Source of the DNA: Glomus cerebriforme
Taxonomy: Eukaryota > Glomeromycota > Glomeromycetes > Glomerales > Glomeraceae
DNA length: 44,681 bases
Reading direction: 5' to 3'
Assembly (NCBI GenBank): GCA_003550305.1
Contig: QKYT01000158.1
Location: 163,267-207,947 of the forward strand
Below the pieces are notes generated by a model that saw only the letters and a list, made by a program, of their open reading frames with translations, was not told where the DNA came from and ran no database searches. The first letter of the stretch is position 1, and every line of letters begins with the position of its first letter. The translations under genes and the position numbers were made by a program. Below, in pieces: positions 22,881 to 35,138 of this stretch.

Positions 22881-24746
22881 ATAAGCTCATGGAAAGAATA
22901 AACCTTAAAATGTTACACATGTATTGGGCTGAAACTTTGATCAGCAAAATACAATAAAAATTAGTTAGATTATCATTTATGTCAGCTGATTTTCATGCAA
23001 AAAAATGGAATTACGGTTGTTTATAAATGGTTTGAAAATTTAAGTAAAAGAGCGCAATTGTTGACATTTTGTAGAAAATAAATATATTACTCTCCAATTT
23101 AATTGTTTGTTAAACCCACAATAAAATTGAAATACAATTTTTGTTAAAAAAAAAAAGATTAATTACGACCGAATTTGTTTATTATATTTATCGGTTGATT
23201 AACAAATAACAATGGCGTATTTCTAATTAACCGAAACAATAATTAAATTGAAAAACGAGAATATAAAAAAACAAATATGTTTTTTTTAATATTTTACCTA
23301 ATCAAAATATATATTGGGTTCTTCAAATAAATAAATAAAAAAAAGATAATAATAAATGTTTATTACAAAATACCTTGATTCATGATAAAATTGCATAATA
23401 AGGAAAAAAAGGAATGAATATTATAGGCAGCGTTATACGATGTAGGATTTGAAAATCCCATTCAATGGATATTTTAAAATATAATTTCAATGTTCAATTT
23501 TTTTGTTACGCTAATTATAATAGACGACGATAATAGCGTTAGGCACATTTAATATATAATAAAATAATTATGATAGTTATTATCCTCATTAAAAAAGTAC
23601 AAGAAAAGACCAAAAATCAAAAAAGTTGAGGTGAACCCTCTCCTATATACATGATGGAAATTCGTCAATACTACTGTAACTCTTTAGAAAAATATATATA
23701 TATATATATTTTTTCTGTTTTGTTCTTATGATGACGTATCTTTTATATCATTAATACAAATTTTAAATTTCATAAATTTCATATAAGTTGGAATAAAATA
23801 TCGGTCGACCTCCTAAACCTACAGATACAGTAGTATCGTAAATATTTTAAATATTTAAATAAGCATACATTTATTTCTAGAGAATTGAAAAGAATATAAA
23901 GCACATTTTATATTATAAAAAAAAAAAAAAGGAATTTTTTATAAATTTAAGTTAAAAAAAAAAAAAATAACAAATTTTTATAAATTTAAGTTATAAAAAA
24001 AAAATAACAAATTTATACGATTTAACATGAACAATTTTTTTTAAAAAAAAATATAATAAAATTTTTATGTTATTTAAAAAAAAAATGGGTTTAACCATTT
24101 TTCTTTATTATTTATTTTTTTTTCCATTCTTTTCATTCTTTCCATTTCGTTCCAATTCAATGAATTACATAGAAAAAAAAAGATCTATTTATTTTTCTAT
24201 AAAAGAAAAAATTCTCTTCCATTTTTTTAAAAAAAAAATTTCGGTCATTTGTAAAATAATATATATATATATATACCTATATATACCTCTCTTTTAAAAT
24301 TAAAAGTTTGAACAAAAAAAAAAAAATTTAAAAAATTTATGTTCACAAACCTAATAAAAATTTTTTTTTTTAAAAAAATTATATTATATGTGTATATATA
24401 TATTTCGTTATTATTTGTTGTTTTTTTAAAAAAAAAAAGCGAATTTTATAAAAATTTGTACAAATTAAGTTTGTCAATTAAAATACAAAACAATAACTGT
24501 CCGGAATTTATGGTAATTAAAAGGTTTGAAGAGGATATTAATGGAAATGTATTTTAAGCCAGCTCATAATTAACAAATTAAAATTAAAAAAAATTCTATA
24601 TACGAAAATAATGGAAGTTTAATATAGGAAATAATGTTATTATTAGGTAAGAAAAATTATAGCATTGTTTGGAACCAAACACACACGAGAGTAAGAAAAA
24701 AAAAGGAAAAAGGAGAATCGCCTGGTTTCTAGACGAGTTGATGTTT
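22881..24746. other. AT-rich intergenic DNA with simple repeats
   Basis: No gene was recognised. It includes an (AT)n tract near 23694-23712, a tandem duplication of an ATAAATTTAAGTTA plus poly(A) plus TAACAAATTT unit (23935-24016, about 40-bp period), and another (TA)n near 24257-24276. The two plus-strand open frames at 24067-24297 and 24339-24557 are Phe/Lys/Ile low-complexity artefacts. Confidence 0.5.
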
Positions 24747-25558
24747 TTAGATGACTCTGAAACGAACGCAATCATCACTAGCTCCTCTTTGTGCTTTAGG
24801 CTAAAATAAATAAAAATAAAATAAATAAATGAATGAATAAATGAATAAAATAAAACAAAAATCACGTGATTTACGTAAAAGAATTTATAACATACCAATA
24901 CAACAGGTTGATGAGAGAAAGATGAGATGATGGTGCAAACTCTGTATAAACCTTTTTGTGGTAAACCGTTATCGACTGTAACTTCCAAGATTCCATTTTT
25001 AGAAGGATCGTTAAGACCTTTGAAGAAAGCAAATTCGGTAGCGGAAGGCATTTCTAATTCTTTATTACCAAGGAATTGAATGGAAACATGTTGATGTCCT
25101 TGAATGACACCCTTTTTGTTTAAAACTTGCGGGAAAGTATTATAAGTGATTGCTGGATCACTGAAAAAACCAAGTTCCAATTTAGTAGTTTTAACTTTAA
25201 CTGTGAAAGGTTCATTTGCTTTAAATTTTTGACCATCTTCTGGGCAAAGAATAAGAGTTGAAGGCATATTGTCAACTGTTGGAATTTCTCCTTGTGGAGT
25301 ATTAGAGCAAACACCGGTAAGAATTTGTGTTCCGTTTGCTTGAGCAAGTTTACCAGCTTCTGAACCACCTTTTCTAAAGATTGCACAAAAATCTTGAGCT
25401 AAATTCTTTTTAAAAGCATCTTTACTTGGTCCAATTACAACAGAATTTTTACATTTTCTCAAATCCTTTTCACATTTTGAAGCATTAGCAGAGGCTTCAG
25501 AACTAAGGAAAGCGAGAGCGAAAATGACAACAGCAAAGAAAGCAACGTAATTTCTCAT
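24747..25558 (-). CDS. Conserved fungal secreted protein, 238 aa
   Basis: Exons 25558-24896 and 24800-24747 join in frame. A signal peptide (MRNYVAFFAVVIFALAFLSS, cleavage near SEASA/NA) is followed by a Cys-containing N-terminal region (CEKDLRKCKN, DFCAIF, VCSNTP). A beta-rich domain then runs from LILCPEDGQKFKANEPFTVK through GVIQGHQHVSIQFLGN to GLPQKGLYRVCTIISSFSHQ, PVVLPKAQRGASDDCVRFRV. The GHQHV block, the LYR-T-ISS-HQPVVL block and the closing AQRGASDDCV are, to my recollection, shared with uncharacterised secreted proteins of basidiomycetes and Mucoromycota. No enzymatic signature was identified, so I assign no function. A TATATAAA element lies on the same strand at 25785-25792. An effector-like or cell-wall role is only inferred. 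Confidence 0.85.
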
Positions 25559-28500
25559 TTTGATTAATGATGATAATTAAAAAGGATGATGATGATTGGA
25601 TTCTATGAAATTTTTTATTCGGGAGGATGAAATTTTTGTTATGTACCCGAAAAGGCTCTCTCGTGTGTGATATGATTGAGAGGAAAGGGAAAGAAAGTTA
25701 TTTATTCAGATAAATAAATCTGACTGGCAAAAGACTGTATTTTTAAAGAGTGCAAGAAAAAAATATCAGGACGAAAATGTTCAGTTTATATAATAAAAAA
25801 TTTATTATATTAATGTCATTAAAATATACTTTAAACAGTGATTCTTTTGCACGTGGCGAATCAAAGTGAACATTTTAAATTGCTGTGTAATGTTTACTAT
25901 TACAAACCATGCAAAACATCACATAATTATACACATGTATGATTTTTACAATATACGTTTTTATAATTCATTATACTGTATTTTATTTTAAACTATACAA
26001 TAGTTAAGTAAATCATAACCAAGTTTGCTTAATAATTGAACTACGACAAAATAACTTTTTCCAAAAAAGAAAAAATTACTTTTTTTTTACTTATAAATCT
26101 GATAAATTACATGTTACTAAATTTGGTATATGAATAAATTGAAATCCGATAATCCCATGTTAATTCTTTCTTTGTTATATTCAAATATATAGACAAGGTT
26201 TTTTTTTTTTGATTTTTTTTTTTTCTAAGATTTTTNTATNTTAAAAGGATGACGAAAAAGGAAAACAAATCAAAAATAATAGCCGATAGTTTACTTTTTA
26301 AGTTATAACAAAAACGTAATTGATTACTCATTCTTTAATTCGTTAGTCCCATTTTTTTTACACATTTTAATGATCTTCAAATTATTCGTTAATTACCTTT
26401 GAGGTAAAAATTTTTTTTTTTTCTTTTAAACTTATACGGCTAAATCATCTTTTTTTTAAAAAAAAAAATAATAAAATTTTAATTTGGTACATCAAATAAT
26501 TTCTTTTTGTAATAAATATTAAGTATACATAGTATAAACATTCATGCTATAAAGAACGAAAAACAACTCGGTTGGTGAATTTGATGCAACAACTATAACC
26601 GTAAATAATGTAACGAATGAATGAACATCATTGAAAGATCAACATAACAAATACCGCAGGACCCGAAATATTTTTAATTAAAAAACATGAACACAAAAGA
26701 AAGAAAAAAAAATTATAGCGAATAAAATTTTTTTTAATTTTTTTTTTTCAAATAATTTCCCGAAAAAAATCCATAATTCGTTCATTTTTGGAAATCTAGT
26801 AATTAAAAATTTTAATTAGTTCGATCATTATGCGTAACAATAATCCAATCTAATTTATTATCTTATCAGTTGAATAAAGTAATTAAAATGAGAATCAAAA
26901 TATTTCGGATGTCGGGGTTAAATGAAATCCCGGAAATTAATTAATCTGAGCATTTATTCTTGGCTCTTTTAGACTGTAGAACCTAACCTAACATACCTAA
27001 TATCAGATATGCAATATTTCATCACTACAATGAATTAATACTTTTAACCTATATACAATACATACGATAGGAGGTAATGGCATTTTTTCTGCATTGCATT
27101 TCCCTGCACTCTTCCTCGTCAGATTTCGACTGAGAAGGCAATTGATCACAATATTTACTATGGTATCTCTTTCTCTTCTTACTCCACTTTTTGGAAGTTT
27201 GAAACCTGAGTAATTAATTGAAATGATGTTAATCATTTCAGAGAAAAATGAAATTTAATCAAAAATCTTACCTTTTTTGCCTTTTTCTTTTAATAATTTG
27301 GATTATGATTTACGAATGTTAATATTTTGAATAACGGAATTACATCATAAGGGTCCGTGCGAATTATATCGATTAATTAATAAATTTCTTCATAAAATTC
27401 TATATAATTAATTGATGTGTTACGGTTGTTACAATTGATATAATTTTATTATCTTTGATCATAACCTATTTTATGATGATAATCATACGATGAAATCGTA
27501 TGATCTTTCCGTGTTTCAAACTTAACGGTAATGTATATCCTCTTTGAAAAAGTAACAATTTTCTGTAAATTTCTTAAATTTTTTTACATCGATTTTCAAA
27601 TCGATTTTCAAAAAATGGGAGAGGTATTTTTATTATTTATCAGTTTAGTATTACAGTATGTAAATCAATTGTTGTATTACCTAATAAATTGAACAATATA
27701 ATATACAATAATCAATTATCAGCTGATAAAATATTTATTTGTTTTCCCTCGATTTTTCCGAAAATCCTTATATAAAGTACTGCGCTTTTACGCAGAAATT
27801 GATTATACCTTAATATATTATTCTTTCTTCCCTTTATTTAACCGGTCGATTAATTTTTAAATAAAAAACAAACAATTTATCCAATTATCAACTGTTATTA
27901 TAGATCACAGCAGATGGCGGTAAATGCAATATGATTACGATTTACATATTACAGATAAATTCAATCCAATGTGAATTAATTTTCGGCTTTACAATAAAAG
28001 GATTCTAACTAGCTAAAGAGAAAAAAACCGTAAACGTCATGATTTTTTTTTCTTTGAAGTTTCATCATCAAAAATTGTTTCTATATATTGAATTACTGAT
28101 AACCGAATTCAAAAATAATAAATTTCTTTATTAATCATTTATTTGAATGATTTCCAAAGTGGGGAATTAAAGAAAATAGAAAATTGAAACAAAAAGATAT
28201 TTAATAAATATTATCAGATATAATTGTAATTTTTTTTATTGAACAATATCAAAAAATAATGTAAAAAATAACCGAAACACAGACAATAAGTCACAATCTT
28301 ACTTGCATCACCCTCATGATTTTAAAATAAAACCTTATTTACAAGATTAGCCATTAATATATTACTTTTTTTCAGTGGAATGATTTTTTTGTACAATATT
28401 ACATATTTAACCAAATTTATATAATTTTATTTGTTCACAAAAAAAATTAATTTGTTTTAAATGAAAACTAGTAACAAATATTGACGATATCATGTAGAAA

Positions 28501-30187
28501 TTAAGGATGTAACTTCGGATAGATGTTAAAATATTTTAAATGTTTATTTTGTCTTTATTAAAAAAAAAGAAAGAAAGAAAAAAGAAAAAGAGAAAATAAA
28601 GTTCATCCGTTACACAATTCTGTGATAGCAAAAATAATTGACGGAATCTTTTTAATCATTTGTTAAATTAACTGCATATTACTTTTGTGGAATCATACGA
28701 TTGCCAAGGAAAAATAAAGAACATTAAAATGTTCTTTAAGCCGAATTAAAAACAAGAGATGATGAAAAAATGTACTCCTTTCCGTGCAATATAATCATAC
28801 ACCTATAAAAATGGTCAGTCGCAAAAGTTCAATTATTAGTTTAAGCGTTATGACAAAATCAAAACAAACGGTAATTAATAAATTTAAAGCATAACATTGT
28901 GTTCAGCAAGGGCAAATGCAATAAAGAAAATTATCCCTGTGGAGTATTTTAAAATGATGCATATTTTTTGAATGAATGAATCGTATTTTTCAAAATATAT
29001 TATGTAAATCCTAAATGATAACAATGGAATTTCTATTTTTATTATAAATAGTGATATTCTGTATTAGGTTAATTTAGTAACCATATTAAGAGATTTTTAA
29101 ACCCATGTGGTGATAAAATGAGAGAATATTTTTCGATGGAATTCTAAACTTTCAAGTTTTTTTTTTTTTATATAGTTTTATCCTTGATATTCTTGATCGA
29201 ATCTTTAGTTTTTTTTCCGGTTTTAATTTATTAATTTGGCAAATCAAAAAAAATTTGTTAAATCGAAATTAAACAAATTAAGCTTCTTTTTTTAACGAGA
29301 ACTTTAATTTTTATATATATAATAAAAATATATATATGGTAAACATTTTTTTTTTCGTCGGTGCGGGAATTTACATATATAGATAAGACTTTATTGAGTT
29401 TTTTAAGTTAAAAAAAAATATTACATTGTTTCATCGTAATTAGATTTAATACTTAACCTATTTTTTATATTAATCATTAAATCTACTATGAAAGTTTTTA
29501 TACCATATTTTTTTTTTTTCTCACACCCATCAGTCTACCGATAATAAAAAAGGAATTCCTGATCCACGAATAATTATGGTTTAGTGTGTAAAATTTATGC
29601 ACTTCAATTTATTTCTTTATTTAGAAATTATTATTTTAATAGTTATAAACTCTATGATTTATTTCTTTTATATTAAAAATAAAATACAAGAGTCGACTTT
29701 ATATATTATCACGCTGCACAATTTTTTTTAAGCTCAAAACAAGTATATTGATATCAACAGATAATTTGATGAATTTTTTTTTCATGATGCTGTTGCTATG
29801 TACATGAATTGTGATAATTTCATAAATAAAAGAACCGCAATATAAAATTAAACATCAAAAACCAAAAATCAAAAAGAATAAAAAAGATAAAAATAAAAAA
29901 AAAAAATAAAAGAATACTAGCGAAAAAAAAATCAAAAGCTTTTAAAAAATGTCCCGTTATTTCGTTATTTCAAAAAAATTTCACACGAGATCGCATCCTT
30001 ATCTTATCCTAAATAATGGTGACGTGCAAATAATAAATTATCGCAAATAAAAAGAACGGTTACGACAAATATACACAACAGACCAATATGTTGGGCGAAA
30101 AAAACAACATTCACACAACGCAGAAACAAAAACCAAAATTCAAATCCTCGATAATTCTAAGCAAACATTCAACAAAAAAAAAATTTA
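25559..30187. other. 4.6-kb AT-rich gene desert
   Basis: No convincing gene was found. It contains poly(T)/poly(A) tracts, ambiguous bases at 26236 and 26240, a perfect 10-bp hairpin stem at 27482-27504, and a TATATAAAG motif near 27768-27776 with no gene following. A 77-codon minus-strand frame at 27003-27236 overlaps a better-looking but incomplete exon-like stretch in another frame. The last 300-400 bp before 30188 probably include the 3' UTR of the KH-protein gene. Confidence 0.5.
27482..27504. repeat. Perfect 10-bp inverted repeat (hairpin)
   Basis: ATCATACGAT and ATCGTATGAT are separated by GAA, giving a perfect stem of 10 bp with a 3-nt loop. No U-run or gene is adjacent in a way that suggests a terminator. 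It may be a palindromic protein-binding site. Confidence 0.6.
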
Positions 30188-33100
30188 CTACTTTGGAGCC
30201 TCTGTAGGAAGATTAGTAGATGTCGTTTGATAATTATAGGTTACTTGTGGTGGCTGTTGTTGTTGTTGTTGTTGTTGTTGTTGCTGCTGCTGCTGCTGCT
30301 GTTGCTGGAAATATTGTTGATAGTAATTTGGTTGTTGATTATATTGCTCTGGAGAATATTGTTGTCCATAATATGTCGAATATTGTAGATTAGTTTGATC
30401 TACACTTCCAGGTGTTGCAGGATTAGCCGTCATTCCAGTATTGATGGTTGTAGGTGAACTGTACGCAGTCGCAGTACCTAAAATTGGGAATCCGGCAGCT
30501 TGACTAACAGTTGCTGCTTGAATTTGTCCGGCAGGATATTGATTCGATGCTGGTGTTCCATAATTATAACTAAATTGTTGTTGTTGATAATTGTAATTGG
30601 GTGTTGCAGTTACCGGTTGAGCTTCTGACTTCATTTCACCAACTTTGGTTGGATCCAATGTGGCTGTTTGAGTTGGATAATATCCAACTAAAAAAAATTT
30701 TTATTAATATAAACATTTTTAAATCTTTTTATTTTTAATTAGAATATATATAAAATATATAAATTAAGATTTATACTACCTTGTGTTGGTTGTCCAGTAG
30801 GTTGATTACTGACAGCTTGTATAACAGGTTGGATAGTCGGTTGTACGGTGGGTTGTACGGTGGGTTGTCCGACCTGCCCAGCAGTGGGTTGATTATACTG
30901 CGTAGTTTGACCATAAGCATACTGTGGGGTTGGAGTTGGATACTGGTTATATGGTGTTGCGGTTTGTGCAGTCCCATATTGATTATATTGACTATAAGCT
31001 GTTTGTGGTTGCTGTCCTGTTATTGCATATGTATTAGCACTAGGATAACCACTAGCAGTATTCTGAACAAAGTCATTTGATGTATTTTGCCCATAAGTAG
31101 TTTGCTGTTGCGGAGCAGTATTATAAGTATTGGTAGGATAACCAGTTGGCTGATAGCCAGTATTACTGTTAGCGACATTAGAAACGCTAACTCCACTTTG
31201 TGGGTATCCACTAGTTTGTGGGTAGGCGGTGCCACCACCTTGTTGATAATTATTCGGTTGATAGGTTCCTTGTCGGTAACTGCTTTGTTGGTATCCACCT
31301 TGCTGGTACCCACTACTCTGTTGGTATCCACTTTGTTGATATCCGCTTGATCCGTAATCACTATAAAGAAAAGAATATTTATTTAGTTGTTTTCTTAAAC
31401 GATAATTATTATTAACAATTATTTTCTTACTTTCTTCCTTGATCGCTATTATGACGAGATGGTCTTTCACGCTGAAGAAAGTTAAAAAGTATATCCAAAC
31501 ACAACAAAGTAATAAGATCAAGCAGATAGAAAAAAAAGAAAGAATGCAACAAATTGGTCAATAAACAATGCAAATAATGACCATGGGGCCTTTAAATTAT
31601 CCAAAACTGAAAGGAAAAAAAACGACAGCAATCACACTCAACAAGCGATGTCAAAAACGATAGTACATTTCCGGATGCAGCTTTTTCAAGAATCAATGAT
31701 TTCGCGATAGCGATATTTTCAGCAGTACCTACAAGCGACGTCAACACGAATGCAAAACACATCGAACGACTGACATTGAATTTACAGCATTTTTTGTGGA
31801 CAAAAGAAGTTATCATTTACAAGCAGACAAATTATTTATATATATTTGGACTCACCGATAATTTGTACATTACGATCCACAGGCGGAGCTCCATGAACAG
31901 GCTCGATCTGAATTTTTGCTCCCGATTGTTGTTGAAGTGCTCTAACAGTTTCCCCTCCTATAAAAAGTAATAATATTATTAATTTATCTAAAGTGCAGAA
32001 TTGATAATAAAGAAAATTTTTGACATACCTTTTCCGATGATTAAACCGACAGAATCGTTCGGAACTTGGATGGTTATACTATCCTGGTTCTGGTTAGACT
32101 TACCTGAATGATGACTACCATATTGTCCATGACTAGAAGATCCATAATGACTACCACCATAGCTACTTCCATGATGACTATCATTACTATAATTACTTCC
32201 ATAATTATTAGAACGATAATCTTTAGAATGACTCTATTGAAATAACAAAAATAATTAAATAATTAACACATTAATATAATAATAGTATATATAATAATAG
32301 TTATAATTAAAGGATGACAAACCCTATCAGAATTCGATTCTCCAGTATTAACAATTTCATCAATAAGAGCCTTTGCTCTCTGTACAGCAGCTTCGTCACC
32401 AATTAAAGTTACAGGACGATCATTAGATTGTGGACTGGCCGCACTATCTGGAGTAACATTAATACGTGCACCGCTTCTATCTTGTAAATCTCTAATTGTT
32501 TCTCCACCGCGCCCAATTACAACACCGACTTTATTAACAGGAATGTGAATCGTAATAGTCGTCCTATTACCACCACCACTTCCTCCTCCATGCGAATCTC
32601 GACGACTAGTTAAAGTACCATTACTAGCATCTTCAACGAGTTGTTGAATCATTGCTCTAGCAGTTTTAACGTCTTCAACTTGGCCCGTAATAGTAACTCG
32701 TCTTTCAATAACATCCGGAGGTTGATCTAAATTTTAAGCTGTTAAATAAACCAATTTTTTCAAACAAAACATTAATAATAATAATTTTTTTTAGAATTAC
32801 CTTGAGAAAATTGAATACGTGCTCCAGTGGTTTTTTCAATTCTTTTTAAATTCTCTCCACCACGACCAATTACCAAACCTACAACAGCATTTGGAACCTT
32901 AAATTCTTCATGGCCAGTACCACGTGATTCACCTGGCCCATAATGTGAACCGTGATGTGATCGGCGCTCTTCGCTACCAAGACCATAACGATGTCTACTA
33001 CCGCCACCGCCGCCGCCACTACCACCACTACCACTGCCACTATCATCTATTTATCATTCGATAACCAAATATTAGAATTTATAGTTAACGTTAATTAAAT

Positions 33101-34678
33101 GTAAATGAATTGAACAAAAATTACATTCTGGACGAGAAGAACCACCATCATATGCCGCTCTTTTGGAATCTCTTCCATAATCATCATATCGTCCTCTATC
33201 GCGGCGATTATAAGAATCTCTTCGATAATCATCTCGATAATCATCTCGACTATCTCTAGTAGATCCATGTGAACTATAACTATCCTCGTGCGTTCTCTTA
33301 ACACCTTGCTGTGCAGGATCTATAAATTGAGTGCATAAATAAAAAGTTTTTTTTTGTTTTAAAAAAAACGATAAAACTAATTATAATTATTATTTAATTA
33401 ATTTAATTATAACATACTAATATTCTGTTGATTTTGAACAACAGTTCCGCCCTCATTATTGTTAAGTAATTTGGCAGCGATAGCATGAGCTTTCTTAATA
33501 GCATCTTCATAATCAAATGTACCAGTGGGTGTTGTGAGTGTAGAAGGGGGTTTATTATCATCGGAAGATGAATTTAAAGTATCCATTGGATGAACACCAT
33601 CGTTAGTCGTACCAGCGTTTTGAGCGAGAGGGATTGATAATTGTTGCAATTGCTGTGATGGTGGAACTTCAATTGACGGTGCTGCTTCACTAACGACAGG
33701 TAAATCTACAACGGTTTTATCATCTACAACTTGTTCGGGTTTTTGTTCAGATTGTTGTTGGGAAATATTCTGATCTATAACCATAGATTGTTGGGTACTT
33801 TGTATACTTTGAACATCCTGAACATTTTGAACAATTTGTATATTCTGAGCAGGCGGGACACTTTGAACATCTTTAATCACCGAAACATTTTGCTCATTTT
33901 GAACATCTTGAACGTTGTTCTGAGGATTTTGAATGCCCTGAACATGTGAACTTTGAGAATTTTCAACCACCTGAGCACTCTGTACAACTGGAGCACTTTG
34001 AACGTTCTGTATTGAAGAACTTAAAGAATTTTGAATATCAGAACTTTGAGAATTTTGGTCGGTTTGAACATTTCCACTTGTTACAATAGTTTCAGTAGTT
34101 ACAGAAGCTTCACTTGTTAAAAGAGTTTCGACTTCAGTGACTTCAGTGACTTCAATAATCTCATTGTTTAAATTATTTTCGCTATCACCGTTAGTCACGT
34201 TCGCTGCATCAATCGCAGGTGGAACATCGCTCGTTTCATTTATTACGTTTGCCTCAGCTACTTGAGATTGCGGTTCCTGTTCATGATTTGGAACTTCTGA
34301 AGGTTTAAATTGTTGTTGATCCTCAGGTAAAGTGATAATACTTGAAAAGATCTCGTCTATTACTTTTTCAGAAATAGTTGGAGCATTCTCATCAGAGAAT
34401 CTTTGTTGTTCCTCAAGAGGAGGTAGTTCAACTATAGGTGCTATGGAAACTCGAATTCCAGGTATGTCACTCATATTATCTTCTTCAATTCGTGAAGGAT
34501 GAACATCTCCCAGCTCAGAAGGAATGTTTTCTATTGTAGATTGTTGCCTAATGATGGTAACAAGATTACCATTTTCACTATTTTTTACTTCTCCTGTGGT
34601 TTTTTGTTCTTGAGCTGCCGTCGAAGAAGTTAAAAGAACTTCTTCTGTAACTTGTGTTGAATCTTCCGGTTCGGCCAT
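30188..34678 (-). CDS. Triple-KH RNA-binding protein (FUBP/KSRP-like) with Q/Y-rich tail
   Basis: A 1198-aa protein with three KH domains, probably acting in mRNA processing, stability or translation. Exons are 34678-33418, 33319-33125, 33046-32801, 32726-32323, 32233-32029, 31957-31856, 31728-31667, 31471-31431, 31360-30780 and 30687-30188, all GT-AG and in phase. The first 400 residues are acidic and Gln/Val/Ser-rich, with degenerate VQNVQ-type heptads (about 205-300). An Arg/Asp/Tyr-rich stretch and a poly-Gly run precede KH1 (about 532-600, loop VIGRGGENL), KH2 (about 623-694, VIGRGGETI) and KH3 (about 753-823, IIGKGGETV). All three keep the GxxG loop. The tail from about 840 has GYQQS/GYQQG repeats, Gln/Tyr/Pro-rich sequence and an 18-Gln run, typical of prion-like low-complexity domains. 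KH spacing resembles metazoan FUBP and fungal Pbp2/Hek2; exact orthology is uncertain. Confidence 0.92.
30254..30307 (-). repeat. CAA/CAG trinucleotide repeat coding 18 glutamines
   Basis: Eighteen consecutive Gln codons lie in the last exon of the KH-protein gene. CAG and CAA blocks are segregated (six consecutive CAG, nine consecutive CAA), which suggests slippage expansion and likely length variation between strains. Confidence 0.9.
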
Positions 34679-35138
34679 TTTTTTTTTTTTTTTTCGTGCT
34701 AAAAAAAAAATTAACTTTTGACCTGGTGTTCAAAGAAAAGCCAAAGCCAGTGAAAAGCCACGATAAAACAATACGCCATATACTGCTCAATAGTATCATC
34801 TAGATCTCATATATTATCACGTGACTTTTTTTAAATTTAAACATAATCAAACATCATAAAATTTAATATATATAATTTTCGGTCATCATTATTATTAAAA
34901 ATTTATTAAAAAAACACAAAAGTCCTGTATAAAAAAAATTATAGATACACCAATAACGTAACTATTAATCTTAAATATTACACTTTACAGTAGAAATTAA
35001 ATAAATTAATATTTTTTTTTTTTTAAAAAAAAACAACAAAAAAAAAAAATCCTCCCCTTAATATCAATTATTTTTTTTTTCTTACTTGTAGCATCATAAC
35101 TTTTTCTAAATATTGTCCATCTTTTTAATTTACATTGT
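34679..35138. promoter_or_regulatory. Upstream region of the KH-protein gene
   Basis: A 460-bp spacer lies between the KH-gene start and the 3' end of the next minus-strand gene. A poly(A) tract sits directly before the start codon on the coding strand (T run at 34679-34694). A CACGTGA motif occurs near 34818-34825. No TATA box is evident. Confidence 0.4.

Noticed and set aside
24067..24557. Two plus-strand frames of 76 and 72 codons
   Set aside because: They are Phe/Lys/Ile translations of poly(T)/poly(A) DNA without splice or family support.
26107..26331. 74-codon minus-strand frame
   Set aside because: It spans two ambiguous bases and homopolymer runs, and its composition is random.
27003..27300. 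Minus-strand exon-like pair (SKKWSKKRKRYHSKYC-type frame joined over a GTAAG intron)
   Set aside because: The phase works, but the upstream part meets a stop with no start codon or acceptor; at best it is a fragment.
30771..31415. Several plus- and minus-strand frames within the KH gene tail
   Set aside because: They are other-frame readings of the Q/Y-rich repeat exon.
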